Shown here piece after piece: positions 47,184 through 58,340 of a DNA stretch of 64,000 nt. The translations under genes were made by a program, and so were the position numbers. Origin of the DNA: Strongylocentrotus droebachiensis (lineage: Eukaryota > Echinodermata > Echinoidea > Camarodonta > Strongylocentrotidae). The notes below the pieces were generated by a model. It saw nothing but the letters and a program-made list of their open reading frames with translations, was not told the origin of the DNA and ran no database searches. The stretch is from positions 744,001 to 808,000 of the forward strand of contig JAVYIG010000035.1 in assembly GCA_035222895.1 (NCBI GenBank). The letters are read 5' to 3'. Within the stretch, counting starts at the first letter, position 1. Each line of letters starts with the position of its first letter.

Positions 47184-48078
47184 GTAATTATCACTAATAA
47201 ACAAGATCGCATAGGCTTTCGAGAAGCCAACGTAATGGCGATTTCAATACACTATCGTATCGCCTGTAGAAATCATATTCCGATTATGTTATATGTCCTA
47301 AGTTTTGCATTTAGATGAATTACGCATTGCATTACATTAGTCTTACTTTTGTTAAAGTTTTTGCGATCATATGATGATTCTTTTAAATTTCTATAAGTAA
47401 AGGCACAGTAATAATAGGTTGACAATGGTGAAAGAAATGTGTTAAAGGTATTTGAACATGAATAAACGTTTTTGCAGTTTTATCACAAACTTTAAGAAGT
47501 ACATTAAATATATGTATCATTCACTTTTATTGTTCTTAATTCAAAATTTTCACCATAATTATTTCCAGATCTGTAAATTCAAAAGGTTTTAGCTTCAAAC
47601 TTCAATGTTAAATATATGTTACAAAATATGAAAATAACATTGAATGACAAATTTTAAAGCTCAACCATATTCAATCGTCATATATTCAGACATTAATGTG
47701 ATGTCTCTTTTGAAATCTTATCCTGCCACAGGGCTAATCCCCATTGTGCCAAGCCACAAATCCCCCAGTGCCAAGTTTATAAAGAGATAATCGGATTAAA
47801 GTGACGATACTATCAATAGCGCGTGCAAAACACTAGGCACAGTCCAATGGGCATGAACAATAACTGCTATATTAATTACGAATGCGTGCAAACATGCAAG
47901 AAGCAGAGAAGCAGTAGCTTGCTCGCATGTACAAGGCACTATAACAATAGCGTGCATGCAGCCTTATGGCATGCTATCAGTTAAATGGCAATCCTTGTTA
48001 GACTTTACCTCATACTAATTACGACAACATCGAAATTTTAATGTTTTTTTTAATCTTTCATTGCCATTTTCTCCCTAG
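47184..48078 (+). other. P2X intron between exons 2 and 3
   Basis: An 895-bp phase-0 intron with GT...AG ends. It contains one copy (about 47718-47985) of the 260-bp dispersed repeat found again at 59.3 kb. Confidence 0.85.
47718..47985 (+). repeat. Dispersed 260-bp repeat, copy 1
   Basis: CTAATCCCCATTGTGCCAAG, CCAGTGCCAAGTTTA, ATAGCGCGTGCAAAACAC, GAACAATAACTGCTA and TAGCGTGCATGCAGCC occur here in the same order and orientation as at 59283-59545. No coding frame or clear inverted ends; family unknown. Confidence 0.8.
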
Positions 48079-48150
48079 CAAACAAACGGGTTTTTCGTCA
48101 TGACAAATATGGTTTTATCACCCATGCAATCAAGAGGCGCCTGTCCGGAA
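48079..48150 (+). CDS. P2RX: P2X ATP-gated cation channel, exon equivalent to vertebrate exon 3
   Basis: Exactly 24 codons (72 bp) between CTCCCTAG and GTGAGT, both junctions in phase 0. They encode QTNGFFVMTN then VLSPMQSRGACPE. The FVMTN motif and the GxCPE cysteine, the first of the ten conserved ectodomain cysteines, are in place. Vertebrate P2X4 exon 3 is also 24 codons with the same junctions, so the boundary match is strong evidence of a real exon rather than a processed copy. It is joined to the upstream exon through an 895-bp intron. Confidence 0.93.
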
Positions 48151-49041
48151 GTGAGTATAACTTTCCTTTTCTCATTCGATGTTATCTGTCTATCAATCTT
48201 GATGAATCTCACCTTCCTCTCCCTTCTTTTCCTTTGTGTCACTCCTTTCTTTCATACTTCCTCCTTTTCTTCACCTATATTTCATACGTCTTTTTGTTTC
48301 CTTCTGTCCTTCTTTCTCTCCGTAACTATCTTACATTATAACCAATTGAAATTTTCTAATTATCACAAAGATCATTGGTGTTTCTTTTTCACGATATACA
48401 CCTGACAACTTTTAGCGCTTATTTCATTACAATACATGTTTGCAAAAGGTGAAAAGTGATTTGCAATAATAATGATAATAATACATGAGATTTATATAGC
48501 AATCATAATTAATGCTGGTTGTATAAAGTTAACCATACTTGTAGATCGTAAATTACAGTCTATTTTTTGACATATATGATGTAAACGTTAGAAATTACAA
48601 CTTTTAGCGCTTATGTCATTACAATACATGTTTGCAAAAGCTGAAAAGTGACTTGCAATAATAATAATAATAATACATGAGATTTATATAGCAATCATAA
48701 TTAATGCTGGCTGTATAAAGTTAACCATACTTGTAGATCGTAAATTACAGTCTAATTTTTGACATATATGATGTAAACGTTAGAAATTACAATTACTTAA
48801 TGTTTGAAGTATGAAGTGCCACATGTCAAGTATGTTTTCCCAAATATAGTTTGTAAAATCCGACCTTCAAATCTACAGAAAGCTATTGCAACATGTAATG
48901 TTACATAAAAACTATCTGTGAAATATTGCTATCTTGTTAAATGTTTGTCCCTATCCATTCCACCCGCCCCCGCCCTCTCTCCCCCTCTCTCTCTCTCTCT
49001 CTCTCACCATCTCTCCCTCATTTCGTCCATTTTGTTGACAG
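48151..49041 (+). other. P2X intron between exons 3 and 4
   Basis: An 891-bp intron with GTGAGT donor and TTGTTGACAG acceptor. It starts with a T-rich, CTTCCT-rich stretch, then the tandem duplication at 48408-48791, and has a (CT)n run at about 48976-49005 before the acceptor. Confidence 0.85.
48408..48791. repeat. Tandem duplication, period 191 bp, with retroposon-like tails
   Basis: CAACTTTTAGCGCTTAT begins at about 48407 and again at 48598. The copies are nearly identical through GATGTAAACGTTAGAAATTA, differing in a few bases and in the (AAT)n length, so the event is recent. Each copy includes, on the minus strand, GCTATATAAATCTCATG followed by TATTATTATT. Confidence 0.88.
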
Positions 49042-49117
49042 GATCCCGAGATTGATAGAGATGCATGCACGACTGATATTGAGTGCAAACCAGACGAGGG
49101 CATTATAACAGGCAATG
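49042..49117 (+). CDS. P2RX: P2X ATP-gated cation channel, exon equivalent to vertebrate exon 4
   Basis: The exon has 25 codons plus one base (76 bp) between TTGTTGACAG and GTGAGT, so it leaves in phase 1. It encodes DPEIDRDACTTDIECKPDEG and then IITGN. The two cysteines lie 11 and 17 residues after the CPE cysteine of the previous exon; the second-to-third gap of six equals that in vertebrate P2X4. These cysteines belong to the disulphide-bonded head domain. The next exon should start with two bases completing Gly and carry the WCPVE motif, but I could not find it downstream in the window. Confidence 0.88.
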
Positions 49118-51164
49118 GTGAGTAAAAACGAGTTTTTAATAGTTTTTTTTTGCCGGGGGCTTACCCCCCCCCCCCACAACCCGACTTTCTATGCCTAATC
49201 ATGAGGTATCATCACATTGTATTATTGAATAACACAGAGACTTCAACTATTTTAATGATTTTGTTGTGAATATCTGCGTAATCCTACCCGAGGTTTGAGA
49301 AGTAAATGATGGGAGTTGTTGCTACCTTGTTTGGCGTTCAACAATAAGGGATAGAGCAACGTCGATCTGGCGCTGCTCAGTGGCTGCCGGGCTCACGATC
49401 AATTGGGCAAAAAGAATTTCCGCTTCGGTTTAATACAATTTGGAGTGGACTATTAGGCTATTATTATTATTATTATTATTAAGTAGGTTCATATCTTCAG
49501 TAGATTCAATTAGATTTAATTTCCATTGATGACGTCTGGGTTGACTGATATGAATTGATAAGGGTGAATCAGAAGAACCAGACCACCTGCTCCCAGACAA
49601 ATAACCCCGGATTAACACTCCCTGACAATCGTTCCCATGGCAATTACACCCGGACAAGTACTCCCGGACAACTACCCTCTAGGACAATTACTCTATAGAC
49701 AACTACCTCCTGAAAACTAGCGGGATATACTCAGACGCCTACCTCGAGAAAATTTAGATTAAAGACCCCATCCACATCATGGAGACCGACAACAGACGGA
49801 ACAAAAATTATATTTCCCGATCTTTCGCCTACAATTGGATGGTTTGAGTCGGTTTAACGTCTGATTGGCGGTGTGAATGGGGCGTAAAGAGAAAGACAAT
49901 ATCCTTTTATTTTTATTTTTTCTAGCAGGCCTGTAAGTGTATACTCCAGGTGTAAATTTTCAAACAAAAGGAACTAAAGTGGCACCTGTTTATCGGTTGG
50001 AAAATATCAATAAAAGCTGTGTTTGTAAACGCCTGGGGGTAAGAGCTAGGCTAGACTGTATGGCTATAATCGAACTCACGGGCATTATTATGAATACTTT
50101 GAAATTGGGTGGGTAGCGTTGTTTTGTTAATGATTTTGCGTTAGTGATATATTTTTCGTAGACTACGGATCATTGCTTGGCGATGTGGGATCTAAAGTAA
50201 AATAATGTATTTGGAGAGCCTGGATTGTTAGGAAGTTGTTTCGGAAAAATAATTTGTCATACTTTAGGTTTGATGACACAAGAGAGAGGCCGGGTTTTCG
50301 TTGTTCCTGGAATTTCAGTTTTTCCAGACACTAAGAAATACATAGCTCGTTCTTAGAGTTGCTAAATTTCGTCTAGTTCATTCCAATAAATGGCTAAATG
50401 GGAAAAGTTATCTGCATATAAAAGTCGTTTAGAATTTGGTGATCAAGAATGAGGATATATGAATAAATCACGCTCATAAATTAAATTAATCAGAAAATTC
50501 ATCTGAACTAATTTCAGAGAAAATGACGTAATTCCTAATCTATCCACATGAATCATTGAGGTGGAATCAGTCAGTTCTGCTACGTCATAATAATAGCCGG
50601 AATAAAGCGGTGGGAAATGTGAGACTCATTGCAGACGTAGATAGAAGATGAATGTATTGATAGATTAACACTTTTTATTAATGTGTGGCTACATCGTGCC
50701 TGTTTTAAAGTGGGAAAATGGAATTATGTTTTTAATGGTAACGCCTGTCTTTCAGGTCTGTTCACATCCTTATGGCTTCTGACATTGCGAATACTTTGGG
50801 CAGGATTAATGTGAACTCTTCCCCGTCCTGTCTTTGAGTAAAACACTGTTGGTCAAATAACCTCAGTGCATTGTATGTGTACTTTGTATCTTTAAAGAAT
50901 ACCCAATTATCTAATTCATGGTTGACCTGTGTGGGATTAAAGAAATATTACAGTGAATACGTCACCCAACTGATAACCAATCCCTTACCAAATAAAGTGC
51001 AACTTTCATCGCCTAGCTATACCCGTCTTGAATTGACTGTTGTATGAGAACGCAAAGCGGCAAATTTGGCAATAAAATTTCCCGCCTAATCAAACTGCCC
51101 TGACCTTGGGGGACGCCAATTGAAACCCGTTTGTATAACACGTCATGCCTGTGTTAGCTGAATT
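49118..51164. other. Non-genic stretch after the last P2X exon
   Basis: No further P2X exon or other gene is supported. A C-run occurs at about 49166-49176 and (ATT)n at 49459-49481. An acceptor-like CTGTCTTTCAG near 50755 is not followed by P2X-like sequence. It may be intron. Confidence 0.45.
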
Positions 51165-51455
51165 TGGAGAGAGGGTGAGAGGTAAAGGGGAAAGGAAAGA
51201 GAGAAGGAGAGGTTGAAAGAGAGCAAGAGAGATGAAGAGGGGGGAATTGGGCGAGATTGAGAGGGGAAAGAGAGTGAATCAGCTATAAAAAGAGAGGAAA
51301 GGGAGAAGGGAGACAGGGGTAATACGGAGATAGAAAGGTGGGAAGAGAGGGAGAGAGAGAGAGAGAGAGAGAGACAGACACAGAGAGAGAGAGAGACAGA
51401 GAAAGAGAGAGAGAAAGAGAGAGAGGGAAAGAGAGAGAAAGAGAGAAGAAGGTAA
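51165..51455. repeat. GA-rich simple repeat tract
   Basis: Imperfect (GA)n with GGGGAAAG and GAGACAGA interruptions over about 290 bases. Ser/Leu-rich minus-strand frames are artefacts. Confidence 0.9.
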
Positions 51456-51905
51456 CACATACCTGTAATAACAGAAGACGGGAATGAAACCACGTGTCAA
51501 GGCCATTATAACACTCGTTACTAACCCCTACTTAAAACCGATACCGAAGACTGAATATCGATTGCGCACCAGTCCGCCAGACGATAGGTCTGTTTTATGC
51601 AGACTTTTCGTTCTATAACGCTCAATTCTGATTTCCGATGCAATAGTTTTTCTCCATGCCTACACTTTGCCGGTATTTTCATGAGCTCCAAAGGAAATGC
51701 AGCATATATGCATGTTAAACTGCCTAAAGTGCTGGCGAACCGCTCGGCGTGATAACTTTGTTTTGAGTTTTGTTGTTGTTCAAGACTGTTGATTCAGTAT
51801 TTCAATCATGTCCGCTCTACGATTCGTGACACGGGTTTCGTCTGTCACATGTCCTCGTTTACATGTCCCCCCCCCCCCCTTTTAGTTCATACCTTAGTCA
51901 CACCG

Positions 51906-52069
51906 TAGTCTGCAGGCACAGACCCTAATTTGACACTTTATCAACAAATCATTGTGCCTTGAGAGAAGTCTAGCCCAGCTACCTACTGGTTGTGTCAGTA
52001 CATGGCCTATGGTAGTCTTATAGTGCAGACTCATTTTTACGACTGACCAGGGTTTGTGCTTGCAGACTA
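51906..52069. mobile_element. 164-bp MITE with 9-bp target duplication
   Basis: GTCACACCG occurs directly before (51897-51905) and after (52070-52078). The ends are inverted: left TAGTCTGCAGGCACAGACC, right reverse-complement TAGTCTGCAAGCACAAACC, with two mismatches in 21. A perfect 9-bp duplication fits Mutator-like elements; hAT would give 8. The copies at 3.6-4.0 kb start with a similar word. Confidence 0.75.
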
Positions 52070-52078
52070 GTCACACCG

Positions 52079-54055
52079 CTTGACCAGACTGCACCAAACT
52101 TACCGATAACCTACAAACATTTCCCAATCGGGGTAAATTAAGGTTCCTTGGTTATTTGTTTGTTTGGTATTGTTTTTTATTGGTCTATTATAACTCTGAC
52201 GTTGTTATGACAGGCATATCACAATAATACATTTTTGAAGGGTTATCAAAGAAGTATGCCCCAAAAATATGTTGGTGTAATTTTGATGGAGAATTTCCGG
52301 GTTAGATTTCTCTTTTTTCATTTCAATAACAATTATATATTATATATAAAAAGATAACTAGTCACTTTGATTACTCGGGATAAATATTTGAGTCGGTACG
52401 GGCTTCACGACACAAATCCTCGCATTAATTAAAATGTATATGTAAATCATATCTTGCGGTTACACGATAAATAAAACATTTTGAAATTTGGTTAAACTCG
52501 ACCAAATTTAGGTAAATCTAAATTACAATTTTGACTTAAAACTACATTATTACAAAACAACATCTGGTTTTTTATTGAAATTTTTGTTGGGGTACTACCA
52601 GAATAATTAATATAACACCTGCGTAAGTGTATTTCTATTTTTCGTACAGTTATTTCCACACCTTTTTCTTGAGCTTAAAACAAGGCTGAAAAACGAATTT
52701 ATTCCGAAAAATATTATTTGTTTCCTCATATTGTTTTGTTTTTGTCTTGCTACGAAAATCTGAAGGTAGACTTGGTTAGTTCAAATGGGTTCAGGAAAGA
52801 CTTATTAGGTTCATGCAGCATGTATTTCAACAAATCAGTATCTCCTTTCTACTGCAATTTAATCAGACGAACTATCGCCAGAGTTATCGCTCCCGTCATG
52901 CGTATCGATCGTCGATCGCTCAAACCCGCTTGCTCGTACATTAATGTTAATCAATCTACTCGCGAAAGCATGCGACGGTTTTCTACCAAACAACTTTGGC
53001 TGGAAACGACTTCGGTGGTTCATGTTTCGTGATTTAACCAGACGGAGAAGTATCCGTTTAGAAGAGAACGGCGCCGATTTAGGAATTAAAGAAATGCCGG
53101 GGCGTAACCATTCAACAGATTAATGCTTTGAATACTATCAGTTTCATGATCTTTGGGGTACCGTACGTTGAAAGCGAGTAAACTTTGTAAATTCTCAGGG
53201 ACATGCTTTTGAATCTTATTAGGAATGTCTTGCTTTAACACAAGGTTCCCCTTTTTACGAAACGTTGCTTGTGTAGATTCCACGCGCTTGGAAAAGACAC
53301 TATTTGGTGTTTACCAGTACAATACGTAGTGATATCATCACTAATAGATCACATTCTAGTTCCTTGGTGCCCTGTCTCCGATCGGATCATTGATTCACGA
53401 ATGTATTCATTGCAGGAGTACAAGCCAACATATTTATACCACGTTAATAAAACACATGAGCTGAAAAAGGAAGATTATGTACACAGTTGCTTTAAGAAGT
53501 AGAAGAAAAAAAAAAGGACTGAGGACTACTTGTCACATGCGTTCGCTTGTTCTGCGCATAAGTGCTAGGATACAGAAAGTCTCAACCGACCCGTTTTGGA
53601 GCTACCCACAAAATAAGAGTATGGGAACTTTGTCGTAGCTTAAAAACAAAGTGACCAAAACAAGTAACCAAGCAGCCGACAGCTCTGATATTATTCTCTT
53701 CCTGGATCCAAGTTCTGCAATTTTTCCCTTCTTAGCTCAGATGACGTCGTAAACGCATCATTGTCACTTAAAGGAAGACCGCGTCGCCATATTGAATTTA
53801 AAGTGAACGCGGAATTAAATATGGTTGGTGACTCTGATTTAATTTGGCGCTCATTTAGAGTTAAAGCTCGGTCTTTCAGGCTCAATTTCGGAGCGTTAGG
53901 CGAGTTAAAGGGTTGATTGCTTCAGTTCCTTCATTACGAGAGGAACACCCTTTCTTGGTGCTGCCCCTGTAATGTGAACTTCAACTTCCGACTCCTTTCA
54001 GAGGGACTTATCTCATTTATCTGACCCACTTCGTGATGTCATTTGATTACATCTC
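52079..54055. other. Non-genic stretch
   Basis: Several frames of 60-100 codons (for example 52718-53032 + and 53086-53283 -) have balanced composition but no recognised domain or splice context. None is called. Confidence 0.45.
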
Positions 54056-54400
54056 TTACTTCTTCTTCCTCCTCCCTTTTTTCTTCTTCCTTTTTTTCTT
54101 GTTCTTCTTCACCTTCTTTTTCTTCATCTTCTTCTTCTTCATTATCATGATCGTCATCATCATCATCATCATATTCTTCTTCTTCTTTTTCTCCTTATTA
54201 TTATAATTATTATTATTATCGTTATCATTTTTGTCATCATCACATTATTATCATTTCTTTCTGATCTTCTTGTTCTTCTTTTTATCTTCTTCTTATTATT
54301 AATTCTTTTCTCCCTCACCTTCTTCTTTCTCTTCTCCTTCATCATCATCTTTTTGTTCTTTTCTTTCTTTTTTAAACTCTATATCTCTATCTCTTCTTCG
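54056..54400. repeat. Mixed triplet tract (TCT/ATT/CAT)n
   Basis: Imperfect TTC, ATC and ATT triplets over about 345 bases. Confidence 0.9.
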
Positions 54401-54593
54401 GGGATGGGGTCTTTGGGAAAAGCAGTTCACGACATGAAGAGTTATAATTTACAAGACAAGTTCTTGAGAAATCTTGACTGCCTGCATTCCTATTCTAAAT
54501 ATACCTACGAAAGAGCGAAACACGATTCAACTTGATGGTTTAGAGATTTAGGATAATGTAGATCACTTAAAAGAAATCTACAAACACATCTAA

Positions 54594-55223
54594 AGGCCCG
54601 GTCACACAGCCCTCCACGGGCGTATCGCGGCCGAATCACGGCCCAAAATTTCTGCCCGTGAAGCAGACGCTGTTGGACGCTTTGAGGTCGCGATAAAGAC
54701 GCGATACAGCCGTACTTTACCCGTCGTTACACGCGGTAAGAAATTCACACGCGGTTGGCCGCGCGAAAAAGTTTTGGGCTGCCCAAAAATTTAGACCGCG
54801 GGTAATCGCGGGCGGTACACGTGGTACACACGCGGTAAAGACGCGGTACAGACGCGGAACGAACGTGCTAGGACGTGCTACGGCCGCGGTTAAGACGTGG
54901 TTACACGCGGAATTGGACGCGAAATTTTAGCGGGTAATCGCGGGTGGAGCACGGTCATAGCACGTTTGTTCCGCGTCTGTACCGCGTTGTTATCACGTGC
55001 ATTAGCGTGTGTACCGCGTGTAAGCGTGGTAGGCCGCGGTACCGCCGCGCTTCACCCGCGATAAGGACGGGGAACAGTCGCCGGCGTCTGTTCCGCGGGC
55101 ATACCACGGGTAAACCGCGGGTAAGCCAATTTTGCACATTTTCCACCACGGGCAACCGCGGGCAAAAAAAAATCGCGAAATTTTACCCGCGATACAGACG
55201 CGAAAGGCTGTGTGACCGGGCCT
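54594..55223. mobile_element. Harbinger-like MITE, second type, CpG-rich
   Basis: Both ends begin AGGCCCGGTCACACAGCC. The flanking triplets are TAA (54591-54593) and TTA (55224-55226), a TWA-type target with one change. The first 16 bases equal those of the element at 39518-40234. The 630-bp body differs: it is built from ACGCGGTA, CGCGGGTA, CCGCGGT and ACGCGATA words instead. No transposase frame. Confidence 0.85.
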
Positions 55224-55289
55224 TTATGACAAGTGTTCTTCTTTAAATATCTTTAGTTCTGTTCCATTGTGAGCACTTTCAGAGTATTA

Positions 55290-55440
55290 TGTTTATCGTA
55301 AGCGCCTTGAGCACGATCTTGGTGGAAACGTTGCTCCTTGTAAAATGTATGCATTATTATCATTAATATTAAGATTATTATTATTATTAGTAGTAGTATT
55401 CTTATTATCAATATTATCATTATTATTAATATGCTTATCC
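55290..55440 (+). repeat. Retroposon-like tail plus (ATT)n
   Basis: TAAGCGCCTTGAGCACGATC is followed by TGTAAAATGTATGCATTATTATC and about 90 bases of ATT/AGT triplets. It matches the GCGCCTTGAGCA segment of the 44.06-kb copy. Confidence 0.5.
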
Positions 55441-55913
55441 GGATATAAATAATTAGTCCCATAATCAACTGAATAAATAGGTATTTACAAATGTTTACCA
55501 ATCAATCAAATCTAGGTCCCGTACTATAAAGAGTTGCATTCAATCAATTGAATTTCTCCATGGAAACTTGAAATTATGAGAGCAATTATGAAACTAAAGG
55601 TTAGATACATCAGAGATTCATTACTTGATGATAGATTCCATTGCGGGGAAGGAAGATCCGATTGTTACCGTGCCCTTCGTAGCCATAATCATGAAATATT
55701 TAACCACGCTTTGACAACCCCCAAAACGGTATGATAATTATAAGAGAGCACCTTTGCCTGTTTTTTGATTAATTATCACTCTGAACAGAGCGAGTAATTA
55801 TGACAGAGACGTCTTTATGGCGGTAGCATGTGTTCATTTCTTTTATGATTAGCCGTGTTTATATTGGTTAGGAGCAAACTTGATCGGTGTGTCTCCTTCC
55901 GGGATGGAACAAG

Positions 55914-56282
55914 CCTCCTCCTCCTCCTTTCTCCTCCTCCTCCTCCTCCTCCTTTCCCATCCTCCTTCTCCTCCTCCCTCCTCACCTTCCTCCTCCTCCC
56001 CCCTCCTCCCCCCTCCTCCTCCTCCTCCTCCTCTTCCTCCTTTCTTCTCCTTCTCCTCCTCCTCCTCCTCCGTTCTCCTCCGTTCTCCTCCTCCTCCTCC
56101 TCCCCTTCCTCCTCCTCCTCCTCCTCCTCCCTCCTCACCTTCCTCCTCCTCCTCCTCCTCCTCCTCCCCTTCCTCCTCCTCCTCCTCCCTTCTCACCTTC
56201 CTCCTCCTCCTCCTCTTCCTCCTCCTCCTCCTCCGTTCTCCTCCTCCTCCTCCTCCTCCTCCTCCTCCTCCTCCTCCTCCTC
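55914..56282. repeat. (CTC)n polypyrimidine tract, about 370 bp
   Basis: CTC/TCC triplets almost without break, with small C-runs and CCGTT interruptions. All three + frames read poly-Ser, poly-Leu or poly-Pro, and minus frames read poly-Glu, poly-Gly or poly-Arg; none is a gene. Confidence 0.97.
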
Positions 56283-57973
56283 ATTCACCCCCTCTCTTCC
56301 CCTCCCTCACCCGGTGAAACGACATTTTATCCATCGACTGTTACTGCATGTAGACTTTATTTCGACAAGGATATAGGAAGAGGTTTGGGGTAAAGTTTTT
56401 TGTTGTTGTTGGATTTCATGTTAGTTGAGATGACGTCAGGATTTCGGTCAATGTTTACAATTAACCGCCAATCATTTGTCGCCGGAGCGATTTGAAATCG
56501 GGCGATTATGTGTTATCACCTTAAACGACACTAAATCTGATAATTGTTGACCATGTTTACTACTTGTGGATCAATTTTAGCTAATTTGTCGGCAAAGTTT
56601 GCCCGACTCCCTTCCCCCTAATTAAAATAATCTTCCTACTCCCATTGTCCCCTCTGTTTCACGTCATACGTCCAATCATAACTCATATGTCTGATGGTTG
56701 TCTCAAGGGTCCTCCTTGTATGCTATGGCTGATTCAAGCTCGTCTCCTCCCAGGCGACATAATGTTTATATTCCAGGCGTGACATGCTGGGGCCATGTGT
56801 GTTCTGTGTGTGCATACACCACCATTTCTCCCAGGACTTCTCCAATACGCTCATGTCACGAATATGAACAGGGAGGCGTTGATTTAGCATAATTCCAAGT
56901 GCCTCTTTATTTCACGCACATAAACAGATATATGTCAAAACACTGGCTTCTTCCTGCACAACATTTAAAATGTTTTGTAATACTACCTAAAACAAGTGTT
57001 TTTTCGCAATGTTCGCCTCTTCCTCCATCTATATTGCATTTGTAATTGATTTTGTTTGTATTAACTTAATTTATATTCTAAAAAAATATAGTATTTTAAA
57101 ATCAATGTTGACTCGTTTGAATCTAGAATCTTGAGTACGTCGGAAGTTGCAAAGTTGCTGACTTTTGAACATCATCAACGGAGTTATATAGGCTTTTTCC
57201 CCCGACTATATAGTTCCAGATACTAAAGGTTTTTATGGGGAAGGGGGGGGGGGGGGGGTCAAGCTACAATGCTCTGATGACTACCATTTTGGGGCTTTAT
57301 TTTGTCTCTTTCTTTGTTCTTGCTCTTGTAGTTGGGGCTGTTCTCGTTGTTGATTAGTTTTGTTATTATTTCATTCCTTCAATGTTGATTTGTCTTTAAT
57401 ACATATGCTAATGATGGAAATTAGCAATGACGTCAAGAGTTGTGTATGTAATTTTTGCTCTGAACCCTGTAGTATTCCATGGCGAGTATTTAACAAATAT
57501 TAAATTTGTATGCATCCGCTTATTTTAATAATTAATTAAAGATCATCATTTCCAAGGTGTTTTGGCGGTGTGTCTTTTTTTGTTTCACCAGGGGACCACT
57601 TAAAAAGAAGAAAACACCTTCCATTATTAATGATATGTTTAATGTTTTCTCATTATAAGGGATAATGTAAGACGTATATTGTGGGTGAAACCCATTAAAG
57701 AGTAATCATAATGGTCGCTCATAAAATATTCAGCTCCATATTGGAGGATAATCATTTTTCGTCGGTAGTCTTTCGGTACAAAGAAGGACACCGCCATCCT
57801 AACGCGACAAGTAGTCAATCAAGTGAAACTCGTGTAGTTTAAAATGCTCTTTCTGTGCTGACTTGTACTCAAAATTATTTTGTAATTATATTTGTATTTA
57901 AAGGTATATGATCACTGATAGCACTTAGTCAGGTGGCTTAGTGAAATTACTGTTACTTGCCGGATAAAAATAT
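56283..57973. other. Non-genic stretch
   Basis: No gene supported. A G-run of about 14 bases lies at 57245-57258. Confidence 0.5.
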
Positions 57974-58340
57974 AATAATTTATAACTTATAAGGTAATAT
58001 AACATTATTTTTGTTGTACAAACGCCATGGGGGCCCCTAATCACACATATATGAATATTTATGCTGGGGGCTCCTATCCTACCATCATTCAGCAAGTCCT
58101 ATTGAAGCCTTGTACCAAAAATGGCCTTTGTACAACAACAAATCAATGTTATATTTCTTTATAAATTATTTGTGAGCTACGAGGCGACGCACCCACCCCA
58201 CACCCTTATATGCTATTGTTGCCGGGGGCTCCTACCCTAATATCGTGCAGTAGGTCCTTAGAAAGCCTTGTACCAAAAAAGGCATTTGTACAACAACAAA
58301 TCAATTTTATACAATTATTTGGGGGCTCCAAAAATATGCC
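57974..58340. repeat. Inverted-repeat element with a partial second copy
   Basis: Left arm (about 57974-58028): AATAATTTATAA, AATATAACATT, TTGTTGTACAAA. Right arm (about 58125-58170): TTTGTACAACAACAAATC, AATGTTATATT, TTATAAATTATT, its reverse complement with small gaps. The right half (GGGGGCTCCTA ... CCTTGTACCAAAAA ... TTTGTACAACAACAAATCAA) is repeated at about 58224-58312. It looks like a small MITE with a tandem partial copy; no clear target duplication. Confidence 0.65.

Noticed and set aside
50745-50800. Good-looking splice acceptor CTGTCTTTCAG after the last P2X exon
   Set aside because: The downstream reading in the required phase does not resemble any P2X exon.
53350-53400. WCPVSD peptide in a + frame, reminiscent of the P2X exon-5 WCPVE motif
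   Set aside because: The cysteine five residues before W is absent, as are the NFT and KN-I-FP motifs that should follow, and no acceptor in the needed phase lies upstream.
55815-56393. Five long open frames on both strands in the (CTC)n tract
   Set aside because: They read poly-Ser, poly-Leu, poly-Pro, poly-Glu or poly-Arg and exist only because a triplet repeat lacks stop codons.
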